Below are positions 22,329 to 33,819 of a stretch of 64,000 nucleotides of DNA, one piece after another. The notes below the pieces were generated by a model. That model was not told the DNA's origin. It was given only the letters and a program-made list of their open reading frames with translations, and searched no databases. Position 1 is the stretch's first letter. Each line of letters starts with the position of its first letter. Made by a program: the position numbers and the translations under genes. This DNA is from Symsagittifera roscoffensis (taxonomy: Eukaryota; Xenacoelomorpha; Acoela; Convolutidae). Location: positions 44,995,448-45,059,447 of the forward strand of contig NC_087069.1 in the NCBI RefSeq assembly GCF_963678635.1. The letters are read 5' to 3'.

Positions 22329-22498
22329 ATTATTACATGACGACTTTTAGTTATAAATTAAAACGTGCTCACAATTTGGATTTTTACGTGGTGACCAATG
22401 GTTGTCAGATAATACATAGTGACCATTATGATCTATACCTAATGGTCATCCATGCATGACAACCCACCCCGATCCTAATGCACTATATGCATACTACT
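22329..22498. repeat. Polinton terminal inverted repeat, right
   Basis: Reverse complement of the left terminus, ending ATACTACT. It holds several ACRTGGTGACNATTNNTA-like words at 22,285-22,430, so the terminal region is internally repetitive. A second copy, in copy B of the segmental duplication, ends near 27,553. Confidence 0.85.
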
Positions 22499-22504
22499 AG
22501 CAAT
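22499..22504. repeat. Polinton target-site duplication, right (AGCAAT)
   Basis: Five of six bases match the left flank AGCAAC. The following flank (GTTTAATTATCAGAGC) is shared with the copy at 27,554 onwards, as expected if the segmental duplication came after insertion. Confidence 0.75.
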
Positions 22505-24888
22505 GTTTAATTATCAGAGCTTTGACATGATGACAGGTTAGAAGCTCATCTTTTTCCTGTTTTTATCCATGCAATTATTTGGGTTTTTATCCAATATTTT
22601 TGCATTAGGCAAAAAGAAATCACCCAAATTTTTTTCATTGAAACAGGCTGTTTTTTTTCACACATGTTTTGCCGATTTCGAATTTTCATAGCAATCTGTG
22701 CTTCAGATTAAACTTTCAAACTCTAAAGCTTGGTTTATTGGATAAGATATGAGCATGCTAAATTTAATTCAAAAGCCACCAGATTTTTTACAGTGCAGTT
22801 TTTTGCGAAGTTTCCTAACAAAAAATACCTTGGAAAAGTGAACTTTTAAAACGGGTCATTCATTTGGTTTAAATATGAGGAGAGAAAGAATGTGAATTTT
22901 GTTTACTCTTTCATCAAATGAGTCTGCAAAAACAATGGCTGCATAATTGCAAATATATTTTACAAGAGAAAAAAATTTACATTACAAAAGGTTTTGAAAA
23001 TACCTCGTAGTACTAAAAAACCAAGAAATACTTGTTAATGTTGGAAGTATTTTTTATTAGTTGTCGTTTGTTGGATGCTTGATGGAAACGGAAGTGATCA
23101 AATATACTATGTTTTCTAAAGAACAAAAGTGGGATGAGCTTTAAACGAAAAACGCATTAAAAATCCGTGACAGAATCGTGACAGAATATTTTAGAAGAAA
23201 AATTTTGGCTTTCAGACAATCAAAATTTCTGAATTTCTGTCAACTTTGTTAACTTGTTATGAAAATATAAATGCATGGTTTGTTTGAATAAAAAAGTGAT
23301 TTTTTTAATTCAAAAAGCAACAGTCACTAAAAGCATTTTTAAAAATAAACTCAAATTTACAGCAGACAAAGGTTGGTTTTACTGGTTGTAAGTCGTAAAT
23401 TACTCAATTCCGAACTGCGTAAAGTTTTTTTGGTTGAAAAAAATATAGATAAAATTTTTTTTCTCATTTTTTGGAAAGTGTTTTTTGCTCTCAAAAACAT
23501 GCAATAAATGTATATTGCCACAATTATTTTGTGCTCGACCTGATTGATTTTTCCCAGTTAGCTTTTTTTTTGTTTAGGAGCACTAAATTTTCTTCACTGA
23601 TTCACTGCTGAATGTGAAAAGAATCTTGTGATGAGAATTTTTGCAGTAGTTAAATTCTCTATGGCTCTTTATACTGTTCCATAGAATCCATATGTATAAT
23701 CCCTCTATAATCCCAGAGAACCAAAAATACTAAATAATACCAGCTCTTTACTTTTATTTCAAGTTCATTTCGTGATGGAGAAAAGGAATTCAAATCTCAG
23801 AACCTTTATGGAAAAATGTTGTTCTAATTTTTTCTATCAATAAAAATCTGATACGACAATCAATGTGATCTTTTTTGGTGAAATGTATGGTTTCACATTT
23901 TGGTCGATCCGGAATTTCAAACAGATAGACAAAATAGCCTTACATATCCATCGTTAGAAGGTTTGATTGATGAAAAAAACTAGTTAAGATTATGCAATCA
24001 AAGAAAATTTTTATTCTTTCATATTTTTTCCACCGAAGAGGTGTTTTAAGGGTCATTTATTTGTTTGGCAAACATTTTTATTTATATAAGTATTGTTTAT
24101 AAGAAAACTTAAAGAAAAAAATTCAATGACTTGAAAATCAAAACTTTACACAAATAAAAACAAATAAACTTTACAAAATTGACACTCCATTTCCTTTTTT
24201 TTGGCAGAATGATAATGACAATATTATCATGAGAGGATGAGATTGGTTCGTTCTATGAGTCCAGAATTTCAATTCGTCAGCAATTCAGGCTTGTCAATTT
24301 TCAAACAACTGAATCTATTTCTGTGTTTCGTGATTAATTTTGCGCAAATGTAAGGCAGGATTGAAAAAATTGCATATACAGTTTTCAGAGCGTTTAATTT
24401 GATTTAATTTTTCTATAACTTTTAAACACTTACTCTACGAACAAGATGTTTTATTAAAAAACACACATATTTTTTTCCAGATTCTTACTGGCACACCCTA
24501 TCTGGCGTTTATTTTTTTTTCTGATAGAAAAAGTTGAGATCAGATGTTCTGTCGGTTACAGCTAAAGCAGAATGAGCATCAAACAGCAGGTTGCAAACTT
24601 TTCAAATTTAAAAAGTAAGATTAAGTTGTCATGGTTAAAAAAACAGTCTTAAACTTTTTTCAGCAACTTGGTCGCAAAGGTATTAGAAATTGGCATTTTC
24701 TGGTAATAACATCATCAAATACAGTCTTTGGTAGGTCCTGACTTCAACATCAAGCATTTTGAGGCCAAACTGTGCACTGGGAAGGCGCACATTTTTGTGT
24801 CTGTAAGTTCAGAAAGTAATTGAGACCACTTTTTTGTAATCAAAAAACCGAAAAAAATCGTTATTTGGAGTCATTGATTTGAGAGTGT

Positions 24889-25363
24889 TTAGAAACACAA
24901 TGCACAGCATATCGCTGAATTAGGTCAGTATTTGGGATTCCATCAATCCTTAATACTGGTCAGTTTTCGGGACTCCACCAATCCAAAAACTGGAGCGGGG
25001 TGTTTGACAGAAATTTAGCTCAAACTTTAAGCATTTCAACTGGTAGCTGATCAAGGGAGTAAATTAATAATTGAGGTTGAACTTGCTGGTGACCACGTAG
25101 TAAGTAAGTTGCGTGTTCTGCAAATTCGCCTGTTTTCGCAGTATTTTTGAGCAGAACATTCTTTTAGGTATTTCCTTGTGGAAACCAAAACAGGAAAAAA
25201 GAACAAAAATTAGCAATGTTGCGGATTCCGCGACAAATCAGCTTTGGCCTGATGCGGAACCCCCTTGCAATGCACAGCATGTACAGTTGGCCTCGCATTG
25301 AATCAGTTTTCAATTTTCGTTTAATAACGAAATTTGTTGTTTTTTGAATCAAATTAACAAACT
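24889..25363. repeat. Dispersed repeat, copy 2 (internally deleted)
   Basis: Same family as 2,790-3,372 and 30,070-30,731. It jumps from CCACGTAGTAAG directly to TAAGTTGCGTGTTCTGC, omitting about 230 bp present in the other two copies. Confidence 0.65.
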
Positions 25364-26065
25364 ACCGAACGAAAAATGGAGCTTGGCCTTACAGGATTTT
25401 GAAACAAAAAATTTTTCTTGGAGAATATTTCGCCAGAATCAAAAACAATAACACGATCGGCTTTTTCTGATAACATTTTTGGGCAAAACTAATCTTCACC
25501 AACTGTTTGAGTTGCAAGGTTTGATACCTCCATTTTCTCATTTGGTTCATAATTTATTTTGTTGACTTTAAAACAAAAAAATTCTCGGATTCAACGGTTC
25601 AAATCAAAATTGGTATAATAACAATGTCACGCATTTCCAGGGTGTTTGAAGTAAACGATTGTTTTAAAGAAGCTTGTCGTTTTAAAATTGTTAATCACTG
25701 TGAATTCAAATTTCGAGAGAATAGGCAAAACAGACTTAAATCCACAACTTTGATCAATTTTCCACAATTTTTCCAGATGTTTCACTCACTTGTTCACGCT
25801 AACACTCTTTGTTTAAAACTTTTTCCTTCACACAAAAGTAGCTAAACGGTTCTTATAGTGGAAAAAATGGAATAGTCGTGCTTAAACAATTTACGTTCAG
25901 GTAAATCGTAATTTCAGGTATTAAACTTTTGTCAGTTTTCTCTCTTTCGCAGAAAAAAATGTCTTTTTTGTTCTCTCAAAAAACTATAGCGTTTTCAAAA
26001 GTATCGGTTTGAGTGAAACACCTTTGTTGTGTTCGAATCTATCATGTCATAAAGCTTGGAGTACT

Positions 26066-26591
26066 TTTTTTTGTTCGGGCTTCGAAATTATTTGGTAAAA
26101 ATGACGACAAAACCATCATGACAAAATAGTCGTATCAGTTTTTCCTTCAAAATACCAAATTACTAAAAAGGAAACTAGTGAACCCAAATAATCTGATATT
26201 GGAAATTATAATCACTTCTTCAATATAGCGTGATATAGTTTACACGATCAGTTGCCCTTTTTTGCAGAAACATTTTTTTTTGTTTGGCTAGCAAGTTGTT
26301 GTCAAAACAGATAATCTTCTTTACAAAAACTTGCTGATAATTTCAGCATATGATGTTTTAAGTTTGTATTTTAACTTACATAATTCATTTTTTGTAAAGA
26401 TTTTCAAAAAAAAATAATACGTTTTTCATACAAAAATTTATTAAAAACGTTTTCTTCCTTAAGATGAATTGTGCAACAAAACTGGTAAAAATTTCTATCA
26501 AATAAGCAACAAAAAAATTAACTGATCTGCTGAAACTAAATTACCAGAACACTTATTTTCTGTAGAAAAGAACTGCCCTAGTCGATCAAGA
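26066..26591. other. Unique spacer between the duplicated segments
   Basis: About 530 bp without counterpart in the other copy and without recognisable gene. Confidence 0.5.
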
Positions 26592-29500
26592 GGTTCTTTT
26601 TGTATTTATATTGCACATTTGATTTATGATAAAAATTTAATGGTGATGCTTCTGATTTTGTTTACATAAATGATCATCTTTTGAAACATTTTCTAACTCA
26701 CATGCTTTCTTATTAACTAACTATTTAATATGGCTTATTTGTACACTTTTCAATTTCATTTTAAACACTACATGCTTTTAGTAATTGACATTTTTACTCA
26801 ATTGTTAAATGAAAGGAACTAATCCGAGAACTTAGGTTACTATAAAAAAATAAAAAATCGATCTATGGGGGGATATCAATATACCAGCAATTGAGGCCTC
26901 CTTTCAGTAAGATTTCCGGACGGTTTTCGAAACGACGCCTTCCGGCTGAAAGTCGAGCGCGGTGCGTTTTCCTCTACTCGGACACCAAGAAAATTTATTT
27001 TATCTTCGGTTTTATAGTAACAACTTAGGTACAGGTTTTGACAATATTAATGCACAAAAACAAATCGAACATACACAAAACTCTGATGTGTATACTCGGG
27101 GTTTTGTATACCTTAATGAAATGTTCTCAAAAATTAATTTTTACTTAACATGGTTTATTTTCATAACATATACATTTCAATTATTTTTTTTGTCTAAAAG
27201 TCTGCAAGCAAGGGAGGAAAAGCTGTTGAAAGAGTGTTGATAGCGCAACTTATGTTATGCCAAACTGCAGTGATATTATAATGTTTTAGTTAAAATCACA
27301 AAATACTTGGTGACAATTGCAAATATAAACCAATGCAGATTACATGGACACTATAAGTTAAAACCTAATACTTGGTGACAATTAGCATTATTACATGAGG
27401 ACTTTTAGTTATAAATTAAAACGTGGTGACAATTTGGATTTTTACGTGGTGACCATTTGTTGTTAGAAAATACATAGTAACCATTATGATCTTTACCTAA
27501 TGGTCATCCATGCATGACTACCCACCCCGATCCTAATGCACTAATGCATACTACTAGCAATGTTTAATTATCAGAGCTTTGACATGATGACAGGTTAGAA
27601 GCTCATCTTTTTCCTGTTCATTCAGAAACTAGCGAGTGTTTTCAATACATGTTTTTTTTCAATCTCCTCTTTGATCCATGCAATTATTTGGTTTTTTTCC
27701 CAATGTTTATGCATTACGCAAAAAGAAATCACTCAATTTAGATTAATTTTTTTCATTGAAACAGACACTTGTTTTGCCGATATCGAATTTTCACAGCAAT
27801 CTGTGCTTCAGATTAAACTTTCAAACTCTAAAGTTTGGTTTATTGGATAAGATATGAGCATGCTAAATTTAATTCAAAAGCCACCAGATTTTTCACAGTG
27901 CAGTTTTTTTCCGAAGTTTCCTACCAAAAAAATACCTTGGAAAAGTGAACTTTTAAAACGGGTCATTCAATTGGTTTAAAAATGAGGAGAGAAACAATCA
28001 GAATTTTGTTTACTCTTTCATCAAATGATTCTGCAAAAACAATGGCTGCGTAATTTCAAATAAATTTTACAAGAGAAAAAATGTATATTACAAAAGGTTT
28101 TGAAAACACCTCGTAGTACCAAAAAAACCAAGAAATACTTGTTAATCTTGGGAATATTTTTTATAAGTTGTCATTTGTTGGATGCTTGATGGAAACGGAA
28201 GTGATAAATTAAACTATCTTTTCTGAAGAACAAAAGTTGGATGAGCTTTAAACGCAAAACGCATCAAAAATCAGTGACAGAAACGTGACAGAATATTTTA
28301 AAAGAAAAATTTTGGCTTTCAGACAACCAAAATTTCTGAATTTTTGTCAACTATGGTTAACTTGTTATGAAAATATAAATACATGGTTAGTTTGAATGAA
28401 AAAGTGATTTTTTAATTCAAAAAGAAACAATTACGTAAACATTTTTTAAAATCAACTCAAAATTACAGCCGACAAAGGTTGGTTTTACTGTATTGTAACT
28501 CGTGAAATACTCAATTTCGAACTGCGTAAATTTTTTTGATTGAAAAAAAAATAATAATTTTTTTTTCACTTTTTGGAAAGTGTTTTTCGCTCTCAAAAAC
28601 ATGCGATAATTGCACATTGCCACAATTATTTTGTGCTCGACCTGATTGATTTTTCCCAGTTAGCTTTTTTTTGTTTAGGAGCACTAAATTTTCTTCACTG
28701 ATTCACTGCTGAATGTGAAAAAAATCTTGTGATGAGAATTTTTGCAGAAAATAATTTCTCTATGGCTCTTTATACTGTTCCATAGAATCCATATGTAGAA
28801 TTTCTTTGTGGCAACCAAAAATACTAAATAATACCAGATTTTTACTTTTATTTCAAGTTGATTTCATGATGGAGAAAAGGAATTCAATTCTCTGAACCTT
28901 ATGGAAACATGTTGTTCTAACTTTTTCTTACATTAAAAATCTGCTACGACAATCAATGTGATCTTTTTTGGTGAATTGTATGGTTTCACATTTTGGTCGA
29001 TCCGGAATTTCAAACAGATAGACAAAATAGTCTTACATATCCATCGTTAGAAGGTTTGATTGATGAAAAAACTAGTTAAGATTATGCAATCAAAGAAATT
29101 TTCAATTCTTTCATGTTTTTTCCACCAAAGAGCTGTTTTTAGGGTCTTTTATTTGTTTGTCAAATTTTTTTTAAATTAAGTTTTGTTTATACGAAAACTT
29201 TAAGAACAAAATTCAAAGACTTGAAAATCAAAACTTTAAACAATTAAAAACAAATAAACTGTACAAAATTGATACTCCGTTTCGTTTTTTTTCGGTTGAA
29301 TGACAATAACAATAATATCATGAGAGGATGAGATTGGTTCGTTCTATGAGTCCAGAATTTCAATTCGTATAAGTCAAAAAAGTCAGTCTATATCTGTGTT
29401 TCGTGATTAATTTTGCGCAAATGTAAAGCAGATTTTCAAATTTTGCGCAAATTTTCAAAAAACTCAGTCTATATCTGTGTTTCGTGATTAATTTTGCGCA

Positions 29501-31425
29501 AATGTAAAGCAGGATCGAAAAAATTGCATATACAGTTTTCAGAGCGTTTAATTTGATTTAATTTTTCTATAACTTTTAAATACTTACTCTACGAACTAGA
29601 TGTTTTTTTAAAAAAAATACACAAAAGTTTTTGTGATATTTTTTTCCAGATTCTTTTTAATGGCACTCCCTATCTGGCGTTCATTTTGTTATCTCTAATA
29701 GAAAATGATGAGATCAGAGGTTCTATCGGTTACAGCTAAAGCAGAATGAGCATCAAACAGCAGGTTGCAAACTTTTCAAATTTAAAATGTAAGATTAAGT
29801 TGTCATGGTTAAAATACAGTCTTAAACTTTTTTCAACAACTTGGTCGCAAAGCTATTAGAAATTGGCATTTTCTGGAAATAACATCATCAAAAACAGTCT
29901 TTGGTAGGTCCTGACTTCAACATCAAGCATTGTGAGGCCAAACTGTGCACTGGGAAGGCGCACAATTTTGTGTCTGTATGTTCAGAAAGTAATTGAGACC
30001 ATTTTTTTATAATAAAAAAACCGAAAAAAAAAATCGTTATTTGGAGTCATTGAGTTGAGAGTATTTAGAAACACAATGCACAGCATATCGCTGAATTAGC
30101 TCAGTATTTGGGATTCCATCAATTCTAAATACTGGTCAGTTTTCGGGATTCCACCAATCCAAAAACTGAAGCGGGGTGTTTGACAGAAATTTAGCTCAAA
30201 CTTTAAGCCTTTCAACTGGTAACTGATCAAGGTAGTAAATTAGTAATTGAGGCTGAACTTGCTGGTGACCACGTAGTAAATAAAAGATATAATTTTAAAC
30301 GCTACTACATAAATACATATTTGAAAATGGAATCTGTAAACAAATTGCGGATTCCACTTACAATTTGCGGTTTCCGCTGACAGTTGCGGATTCCGCAACA
30401 GCTTATTTTAACCATACAGAAGTCATGTTCTTTGATTGTGGACTCCACGATCTGTTTTGAATTTCGCAAACTAAGTTGCGTGTTCTGCAAATTCGCCTGT
30501 TTTCGCAGTATTTTTGAGCAGAACTTTCTTTTAGGTATTTCCTTGTGGAATCCAAAACAGGAAAAAAGAACAAAAATTAGCAATGTTGCGGATTCCGCGA
30601 CAAATCAGCTTTGGCCTGATGCGGAACCCCCTTGCAATGCACAGCATATACAGTTGGTCTCGCATTGAATCAGTTTTCAACTTTCGTTTAATAACGAAAT
30701 TTGTTGTTTTTTGAATCAAATTAACAAACTACCGAAAAATGGAGCTTGGCCTTACAGGATTTTGAAACAAGTATTTTCTTGGAAAATATTCGCCAGAATC
30801 CATAACAATAACACGATCGGCTTTTTCTGATAACAATTTTGGGCAAAATTAAACTTCACCAACTGTTTGAGTTGCAAGGTTTGATACCTCCATTTTTTCA
30901 TTTGGTTCATAATTTATTTTGTTGACTTAAAAACAAAAAAATTCTCGGGTTCAATGGTTCAAATCAAATTTGGTATAATAACAATGTCACGCATTTCCAG
31001 GGTGTTTGAAGTAAACGATTGTTTTAAAGAAGCTTGTCGTTTTAAAAATGTTAATCACTGTGAATTCAAATTTCGAGGTAATAGGCAAAACAGACATAAA
31101 TCCACAATTTTGATCAATTTTCCACAACTTTTCCAGATGTTTCACTCATTTTTTCACGCTAACACTCTTTGTTTAAAACTTTTTCCTTCATACAAAAGTA
31201 GCTAAACGGTTCTTATAGTGGAAAAAAATGGAATATTCGTGCTTAAACAATTTACGTTCAGGTAAATCAGTATTTCAGGTTTTAAACTTTTGTCAGTTTT
31301 CTCTCTTTCGCAGAAAAAAAATGTCTTTTTTGTTCTCTCAAAAAACTAAAGCGTTTTCAAAAGTAACGGTTCGAGTGAAACACTTTGTTGTGTTTGAATC
31401 AATCATGTCATAAAGCTTGAAATAC
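26592..31425. repeat. Tandem segmental duplication, copy B
   Basis: Begins GGTTCTTTTTGTATTTATAT within the protease remnant and repeats copy A, including the Polinton 3' tail and a right terminus (27,440-27,553), then the same flank. It retains the fuller dispersed repeat at 30,070-30,731. It also has a local duplication near 29,395-29,515, where CTATATCTGTGTTTCGTGAT occurs twice. Both copies have accumulated independent substitutions and indels. Confidence 0.9.
30070..30731. repeat. Dispersed repeat, copy 3 (fullest)
   Basis: Contains all landmarks of the family, including a cluster of TTGCGGATTCC, TTGCGGTTTCC and related words between 30,340 and 30,500 that alternate in orientation. No conserved ORF among the three copies. 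Confidence 0.65.
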
Positions 31426-31906
31426 TTATTACGAGTATTCAAACTTTTTTTAGATTTAAAGCGTATGTTGAGGTCTTTTTAAAAAAAACTTCGGAAAAAC
31501 TTAACCACAAAGCACGAAGTCTACGAGTTTCTAAAATAGTTTAGCTAAGAAATTGAGCCTAGAAAAACCACTCTTTTGATATCTTTATCATTCAAACAAG
31601 TTATTGATTTTTACAACTTTGTAGACTATTTTCAATTCAATTCATTTGTTTCAAGTATCACATTTAAATCGAACCGCTTTTTCTAGAACAAACTTGAAAC
31701 AAAAGTTCTAGCAAATGCGCTCTTTTTTCCGATTTGTGGTTGTTTTTTGGTGTACTGGAAAGATGGCTGCTTTGCAAGAATTTGGTTGATCAAGAAAAAT
31801 GAAAATCAATTGGTTTCAGCGTATATTTCAGAAATCATAATCAAATTTCCCAAACCAATTCTTCGCAAACAATTGAACATTTTCCTTCAAAGTCGACTTG
31901 CGGTTA
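31426..31906. other. Spacer downstream of the Frizzled-domain ORF
   Basis: AT-rich. I see no convincing downstream exon on the minus strand and no AATAAA signal on that strand before 31,426. The plus-strand frame 31,747-31,965 overlaps the ORF end and is likely chance. Confidence 0.3.
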
Positions 31907-32332
31907 CTAAATCGCCACTGGAGGCACACATATTCTATTTACATCTCTTGGTTGCGGCCAGTTAGTGCAGTCCAAGGTCATATCGTTCTTGTAACATTCC
32001 TTATACTCCCGCATAAATTCCTGGCACAAACTCCGACAAGGAAAAATTTGATCAATACTTCCATTATATTCTTGACAAACTGGCGCAAAAAGAGAACACA
32101 GATATCTAAGAAAATTCGAGGAATCAACATCACAACCATGGGACGCGTAAATACCGCGGAGGAGGGCGAAATTCGTTGCATTGAGTGGGTCACCATAAAT
32201 GTCAGTTTCCCACGTTTTTTTCCATAAACCAGCACAAAGATGGAATGGCTCAGTTTCTGGAAGATCAATACAATTAGTGGCCACTTGTTGGGTAGTAAAT
32301 GTCAGAAGTAAAAAGAAACCAAAAATCATCAT
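31907..32332 (-). CDS. Secreted Frizzled-type cysteine-rich domain (Fz/CRD) protein
   Basis: A 141-codon ORF on the minus strand starts at tandem ATG codons (32,332). Residues 1-18 form a hydrophobic signal peptide (MIFGFFLLLTF). Residues 21-135 hold exactly ten cysteines, at 21, 33, 67, 79, 86, 99, 103, 113, 122 and 135, the number expected for a Frizzled CRD. YLCSLFAPVC, FPCRSLCQ and a WP before the last Cys are family hallmarks. Two N-glycosylation sequons (N51, N90) are present. Such domains bind Wnt proteins or lipids outside the cell in Frizzled, sFRP, ROR and related proteins. The frame stops six residues after the last Cys, so it could be a single-domain secreted protein or the first exon of a longer gene; no transmembrane exon is seen nearby. 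It is the only intact host-like gene in the window. Confidence 0.85.
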   Translation of the reverse strand: MMIFGFFLLLTFTTQQVATNCIDLPETEPFHLCAGLWKKTWETDIYGDPLNATNFALLRGIYASHGCDVDSSNFLRYLCSLFAPVCQEYNGSIDQIFPCRSLCQEFMREYKECYKNDMTLDCTNWPQPRDVNRICVPPVAI

Positions 32333-33819
32333 GGTTTGTCAAAACGAGATTCTGCGTTTCAATTTTATGGGCAACAAAACAAAGTAAAAATTTGAATCTC
32401 TCTGATTCAGAAAAAAAAAATTTTCATTTTGAAAACATTAGCCTAACTTTTTCATATATTTTGCCAATCGTTTCAGATTTTCGGAAACTTAAACTTAGTT
32501 GTCTCATATCGCGGCCAAGTTTTCCCAAAAAAATTCCGGCCAAGCTTTCCACTTTTATCAAAGTTTGATTGTACCAAAAGCGTTTGATCTTTTAGATTAA
32601 AAACTGAAGCTAGCTAACAAGACTTCATGTATATAAAGGCAGAGCGCCTGATGTTCCGACTGCACTTGAGGCCAAATTAAAAGACTATTTTTGGTTGAAT
32701 AATTGGCGAAATATTTGAGAAAAATTTCGATTTTTTTTCGTTTTAACTCCCCACGCGCTATGAAAAAATCAAAATTTATAATTTTCCAATATTTTTTAAT
32801 ACCAAAAACTATTCGAGACCAATTAAAGGGCAGACGGAACATACGAGCAATCTTGTTTGCTTCTTACGCCCGTTATGGGGAAGCAATATATCGATGTTAT
32901 TTGCCAAACTAGCAATTTTGAACCATCTGTAACCTAAAAAAATTGATCAAATATAAATAAGGTAAGAATAACAAAATTTCTCACATGGTATACAAACTTC
33001 AGCCGAAAACTCTTAGTTGACAAGTCCAAAATTGATTGAAGAGAAAAACTAAACCAAGCATAAATATTCTAAAAATTCGTAAGTCGAAACAAAAACTCAA
33101 TTTTTTGAAGATATAAATTTAACTGAAAAACAAGAATACATAGCAAATTCATGAAAAAATTTCAATAAAATTGGATTTTGGTTGAAGTTCCTTATTGGAG
33201 TCAAAAATGATGTAATATTTTTACCTTTTCCAGCTGAATTGAATATGTTCGTATTTCATAACTTGGGTCCAACACACACGTTAGACCCCTCCACAAAACC
33301 TTAGTATAAGACCCAAAACCTTACTCCACAAAATCTTACTCACGTTTTTGCTATCCAAAATAATTACTATATAAAGTTAAAGGTAAGGGGAAGTGTAGGG
33401 GTACGTGTGGGAAGCCTGTGTGTGGGAGGGATGGCAATGCTTTTTGTGATTGGGGCAATGCTTTTTGTGATTGGAGTTGTGTATGTATGCCTGTCAGCGC
33501 GCGTGTGTGTAGGGGGATGGTAAGTCGCCTGAAAACTGATATTGAGAAGAAAAGATGAAGTACTTGTGGAAGTTAGAAGGTGTGAAGGGGGGGGGGTGAT
33601 AAACGGGAAAAGGAAGAATAAACTGGGGAAGGGTTGGACGGAGAGAACATGACACGAAAGAAAGGAAACTGAGCAGTTTTAGAATTCAGATAACAGCAGA
33701 ACTTGTTTTGCAAAAAGGAAAGGATTATGAAATATTGAAATACAGGTTACTTTTTTTATTATGTTGAAAACACCTTTTAATTTTTTTGAAAATTTCATCT
33801 CATTGTAACAAATTTTTTC
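32333..33819. other. AT-rich intergenic DNA with a short G-rich tract
   Basis: Upstream of the Frizzled-domain ORF on its strand. An AATATATG word lies near 32,455, but a promoter cannot be claimed. From 33,370 to 33,650 the plus strand becomes G/T rich, with GTGTGTGGGAGG-like words and a run of ten G near 33,588. No gene seen. Confidence 0.4.

Larger units (their letters stand above)
6041..22498. mobile_element. Polinton/Maverick element, complete ends, inactivated
   Basis: A 16.5-kb self-synthesising DNA transposon. The ends begin AGTAGTATGCATATAGTGCA on the left and the reverse complement on the right, start with AG as Polintons do, and carry 6-bp flanking duplications. Contents from left to right are polymerase B (minus), an unrecognised nuclear-type protein (minus), a 2-kb palindrome with an unknown gene, a DxEGF domain protein, an A32-like packaging ATPase, unknown genes, integrase, two capsid proteins with a pVI/pX-like protein between them, and an adenain-like protease (all plus). 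The family is known to encode a virus-like replication and capsid set. Most genes here have stops or frameshifts, and polymerase and integrase have lost catalytic parts, so autonomous movement is ruled out. Confidence 0.92.
21540..26065. repeat. Tandem segmental duplication, copy A
   Basis: Starts inside the protease codons for CGSFC and runs through the Polinton 3' tail, its right terminus and 3.5 kb of flanking DNA to GTCATAAAGCTTG (26,045-26,058). It aligns in order with 26,592-31,425. Relative to copy B it lacks about 230 bp at the join near 25,108, inside the dispersed repeat. The non-Polinton flank has no recognisable gene. Confidence 0.9.

Noticed and set aside
25624-31205. A possible conserved small protein in both duplicated segments (25,624-25,845 and 30,984-31,205)
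   Set aside because: The two copies differ at nine bases by my count and all alter the protein, with no silent changes, which is not the pattern of a selected coding sequence. Length conservation follows from the recent duplication.
25880-31413. Splice-site-like words (TTACGTTCAGGTAAATC and CTCTCTTTCGCAG) suggesting an intron in the duplicated flank
   Set aside because: No coding exon is recognisable on either side, and such words are common in AT-rich DNA.
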